A stretch of DNA of 17,903 nucleotides, taken from positions 1-17,903 of the forward strand of contig RFPF01000034.1 of NCBI GenBank assembly GCA_009926295.1, given 5' to 3'. Under the pieces are notes generated by a model. The model saw only the letters and a program-made list of their open reading frames with translations, was not told the origin of the DNA and did no database searches. This document shows positions 16,210 through 17,903 of the stretch, piece by piece. Position numbers and translations under genes: made by a program. Origin of the DNA: Planctomycetia bacterium (GTDB taxonomy: Bacteria; Planctomycetota; Planctomycetia; Pirellulales; UBA1268). How positions within the stretch are numbered: position 1 is the stretch's first letter; every line of letters starts with the position of its first letter.

Positions 16210-16743
16210 ATGCCGGTGTACAAGGTTGGCTGCGAGTGTGGTTCAGCGGCACTGGTGAGGCCGGCGCAGGCCGGCAATTCCGCGGTGTGCCCGGCCTGCG
16301 GCCGGACGATCCAGGTGCCCACGTTGCGGCATCTCGTGCGGATGCCAGCCGAGCCGTCAGCCGAGCCGGCATCTGCCCCGCGAACGCACGCGGCGGCACT
16401 GGCGATGGTGTTCGCGGCCATCTCCCTGGTGTCGTTCGTCGGGTCGCTGATCGTCGGTTCCCCGCCCGCGCCGGTCCCGGTGGAGCCCTATCGGGCGGCT
16501 TTTGATTCCATGAATGACGGCCAGATCCACTCGGCGTGGGTCGACATGATGTCGCGAAATCGGGTGTACCGGCCTCCTTCACCGCAGGAATTGACGGTGC
16601 AGCGTCGCTTCAAAATCGCGACGGTCGCCGCCGGCGGGCTGCGGGCTCTGGCCGCGGTGGCCGCCGTGGTTGCCATCGCGGTCGGTGCCTGGAGGCTCTC
16701 GTGCGGCCGTGGTCAGTCGCGGCAGTTGAGCACGAAGCTGTAG
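16210..16743 (+). CDS. Zinc-ribbon membrane protein of unknown function
   Basis: 177-residue protein. The N-terminus is a small zinc ribbon with Cys8/Cys10 (VGCECGS) and Cys27/Cys30 (VCPACGRTIQVP), a type often found at the start of planctomycete membrane proteins. A linker leads to a transmembrane segment (about 58-82, AALAMVFAAISLVSFVGSLIVG) and a short polar region. A second membrane segment lies near the C-terminus (about 140-165). Start ATG 16210 gives the ribbon immediately; a TAAGAT box at 16159-16164 is a possible -10. It diverges from the chaperone operon, and its 3' end overlaps the convergent gene ending at 16713 by 31 bases. Function is unknown. Confidence 0.7.
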   Translation: MPVYKVGCECGSAALVRPAQAGNSAVCPACGRTIQVPTLRHLVRMPAEPSAEPASAPRTHAAALAMVFAAISLVSFVGSLIVGSPPAPVPVEPYRAAFDSMNDGQIHSAWVDMMSRNRVYRPPSPQELTVQRRFKIATVAAGGLRALAAVAAVVAIAVGAWRLSCGRGQSRQLSTKL

Positions 16744-17246
16744 AGCGTGCCGGACCGGGAGTCGAGCACGACGATCCAGTCGAAGCTGATCGGGTAGGGC
16801 TCGTCGGAGCACGCGCTGCCGCACGCCACATCGACGGCCCGATCGTCGAAAAACGCGCGGATCCTGGCGATCGCCTGCGGACTGTTTGCTGGATCCTCGA
16901 TCGCGCCGACGAGGTCGAAGCCCATGAGCCCCCGCTTCAGCCGCACTCGTCCCCGGGCGCATTCCTGGATCACCTGGCGATGTTCATGGGGCACAAGCGG
17001 CAGCAGCGCGGCGAGCGATCCTGGCAGCCGCTCGATCGCGCAGGTCGTGGCCTGCGCCGCCTCGAGCGGGATGTCGGCCGGCGCGAGGGCATTGACCGCC
17101 TTCACGAGATCCCGCGTTTCTCGGCGAGCGTCCGAACGCTCGCGATCACCGCTGAAGGCTCGCTCCGGCGCGACGACGAACGCGACGCCTGCCAACAGGA
17201 GGAAGGCTGCATGACGAACGACTGCGAATTTGGATGACACGGCCAC
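16713..17246 (-). CDS. Small exported protein of unknown function
   Basis: 177-residue protein with an N-terminal signal peptide (basic start, then HAAFLLLAGVAFVVA, cleavage probably near AFSGD around residue 34). The mature part is mixed alpha/beta-looking, with cysteines in TTCAIERL, QECARG, ACGSACSDEP and the C-terminal LNCRD. That cysteine content would suit disulfide formation in an exported protein. I chose GTG 17246 because GGAGA lies about 7 bases upstream and the signal peptide starts there; the frame is open to 17450, but the added sequence looks non-coding. A second GTG two codons later is also possible. It overlaps convergently with the zinc-ribbon gene. I recognise no family. Confidence 0.65.
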   Translation of the reverse strand: MAVSSKFAVVRHAAFLLLAGVAFVVAPERAFSGDRERSDARRETRDLVKAVNALAPADIPLEAAQATTCAIERLPGSLAALLPLVPHEHRQVIQECARGRVRLKRGLMGFDLVGAIEDPANSPQAIARIRAFFDDRAVDVACGSACSDEPYPISFDWIVVLDSRSGTLYSFVLNCRD

Positions 17247-17380
17247 GTTGGTTTCTCCGGGGAATGGGGCGACTGCACTGGTTGGATAAACGAGAGTCGG
17301 CCCGCCGAGGGGCAAATAAACCGTCGCGAGCATTCGCCGGCCCTCGCCGGAGGCGGGGCCGGGGATCCCACGGGGCGACA

Positions 17381-17409
17381 TTGCTCGAGGGCGGTCCGCG
17401 TGGTATTCT
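17381..17409 (+). promoter_or_regulatory. Sigma-70-type promoter upstream of the DEAD-box helicase gene
   Basis: TTGCTC (17381-17386), a 17-base spacer, and TATTCT (17404-17409). Predicted start of transcription is near 17416. It is the best -35/-10 pair seen in the 416-base gap between the exported-protein gene and the helicase gene, and it points toward the helicase. Confidence 0.5.
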
Positions 17410-17662
17410 TCGAGCGTTCGGAAAACGATGATGGCAGTGGGGCGGCCCAAGATCCGCGTTTCAGCACTGCCGCGATCGCATCTTCTCGCAGCGGTCGCCT
17501 CCCGGCGGACTCCCGGTCACACCCGACCACGTCCCGGGCAGGGCGGCGTTTCGGCAGGCCGTGATCCATCGCTGGGATCGCTTGGCCACCGTGGCTCCGC
17601 CGCTCAGGTTCCGTGTGCGTTTCGCCGTTTGTCCACACCAGGAAAGAACTGTCTTGAACTCC
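17410..17662 (+). other. Long 5' leader of the helicase transcript (non-coding)
   Basis: About 247 bases separate the predicted transcription start from helicase ATG 17663. An open frame from ATG 17428 runs into the helicase in another frame, but its product is Arg/Pro-rich and unlike anything known, so I treat the stretch as untranslated. Several short GC palindromes occur, and I recognise no known riboswitch. The rest of the gap (17247-17380) holds only the upstream region of the exported-protein gene and a short GC-rich dyad near 17340-17361. Confidence 0.35.
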
Positions 17663-17903
17663 ATGCCCGCTTCTGTCTCCACGACCACCTTCGCCGACCT
17701 CGGCCTGTCCTCCTCCACGTTGAAGGCACTGGCCGACGAGGGCTACACCACGCCCACGCCCATCCAGGCCAAGGCCATCCCCCACGTCCTCGCGGGCCGC
17801 GACCTCTTCGGGTGTGCCCAGACGGGGACCGGAAAAACCGCCGCATTCACGCTGCCGCTGATCGAGCGGCTCCTCGCCATGCCGCGTCGGGCAGCTGCCC
17901 GAC
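17663..17903 (+). CDS. DEAD-box ATP-dependent RNA helicase (5' end only, runs off the window)
   Basis: The first 80 codons are visible, with no stop before the window end. The Q-motif region reads TFADLGLSSSTLKALADEGY followed by TPTPIQAKAIP, and motif I (Walker A) is AQTGTGKTAAF at about residues 52-62. The LPLIERLL segment follows. These are the first two conserved motifs of DEAD-box RNA helicases, closest in style to the RhlE/DeaD group, which remodel rRNA and mRNA structure and are often induced by cold (family knowledge). Start ATG 17663 was chosen because the Q motif follows nine residues later; an in-frame TTG at 17654 has AGGA upstream and is an alternative. The DEAD motif and C-terminal domain lie outside the window. 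Confidence 0.93.
   Translation, partial: MPASVSTTTFADLGLSSSTLKALADEGYTTPTPIQAKAIPHVLAGRDLFGCAQTGTGKTAAFTLPLIERLLAMPRRAAAR

Noticed and set aside
17428..17662. Possible small gene before the helicase
   Set aside because: The frame runs past the helicase start in another register, is Arg/Pro-rich and has no recognisable domain.

Overview
This is a GC-rich, gene-dense bacterial window that most resembles the chromosome of a planctomycete (Pirellulales-like). Three things support this: a Tat-exported Gfo/Idh/MocA oxidoreductase, the chaperone order groEL-groES-groEL-dnaJ-grpE with a GroEL gene on each side of groES, and intergenic palindromes of the SPKRKR-encoding type that I recall from this phylum. 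The lineage is inferred from content, not from a marker-gene comparison. No rRNA, tRNA, CRISPR array, transposase or phage gene was found.

Left part (1-4800). The 3' end of a GlgX-type glycogen debranching gene is cut off by the window start (minus strand). It diverges from a Tat-signal oxidoreductase (1810-3210, plus), which is followed by a hairpin and by purM (3324-4394, plus). Between purM and the convergent dsbD lies a 404-base non-coding stretch packed with inverted repeats. Two of these are diverged copies, in opposite orientation, of one roughly 130-140 base element. Their outer stems differ in sequence but each stem still pairs with itself.

Middle part (4799-10000). On the minus strand, an APH-fold phosphotransferase gene is followed after 31 bases by a large DsbD-like thiol:disulfide interchange gene. 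A stand-alone degenerate receiver-domain protein (plus) diverges from the phosphotransferase. A polytopic membrane protein of unknown function (minus) ends the long operon to its right.

Right-centre (10026-16042). This is a compact minus-strand operon in transcription order: groEL (GGM-tailed), groES, groEL (no GGM tail), dnaJ, grpE, an FmdB-type zinc-ribbon gene, yacG and then the membrane protein. It would supply the chaperonin, its co-chaperonin and both DnaK co-chaperones; dnaK itself is not in the window. About 105 bases upstream of the first groEL is an excellent sigma-54 (-24/-12) promoter match, and no CIRCE operator was seen. This suggests enhancer-dependent control of the chaperone operon.

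Right end (16210-17903). A zinc-ribbon membrane protein (plus) overlaps by 31 bases the 3' end of a convergent gene for a small exported protein. After a 416-base intergenic region with a good sigma-70-type promoter and a long leader, a DEAD-box RNA helicase gene begins and runs off the window. Several genes are absent from a simple search for closed long frames: glgX and the helicase are open at the window edges, and yacG is only 56 codons.
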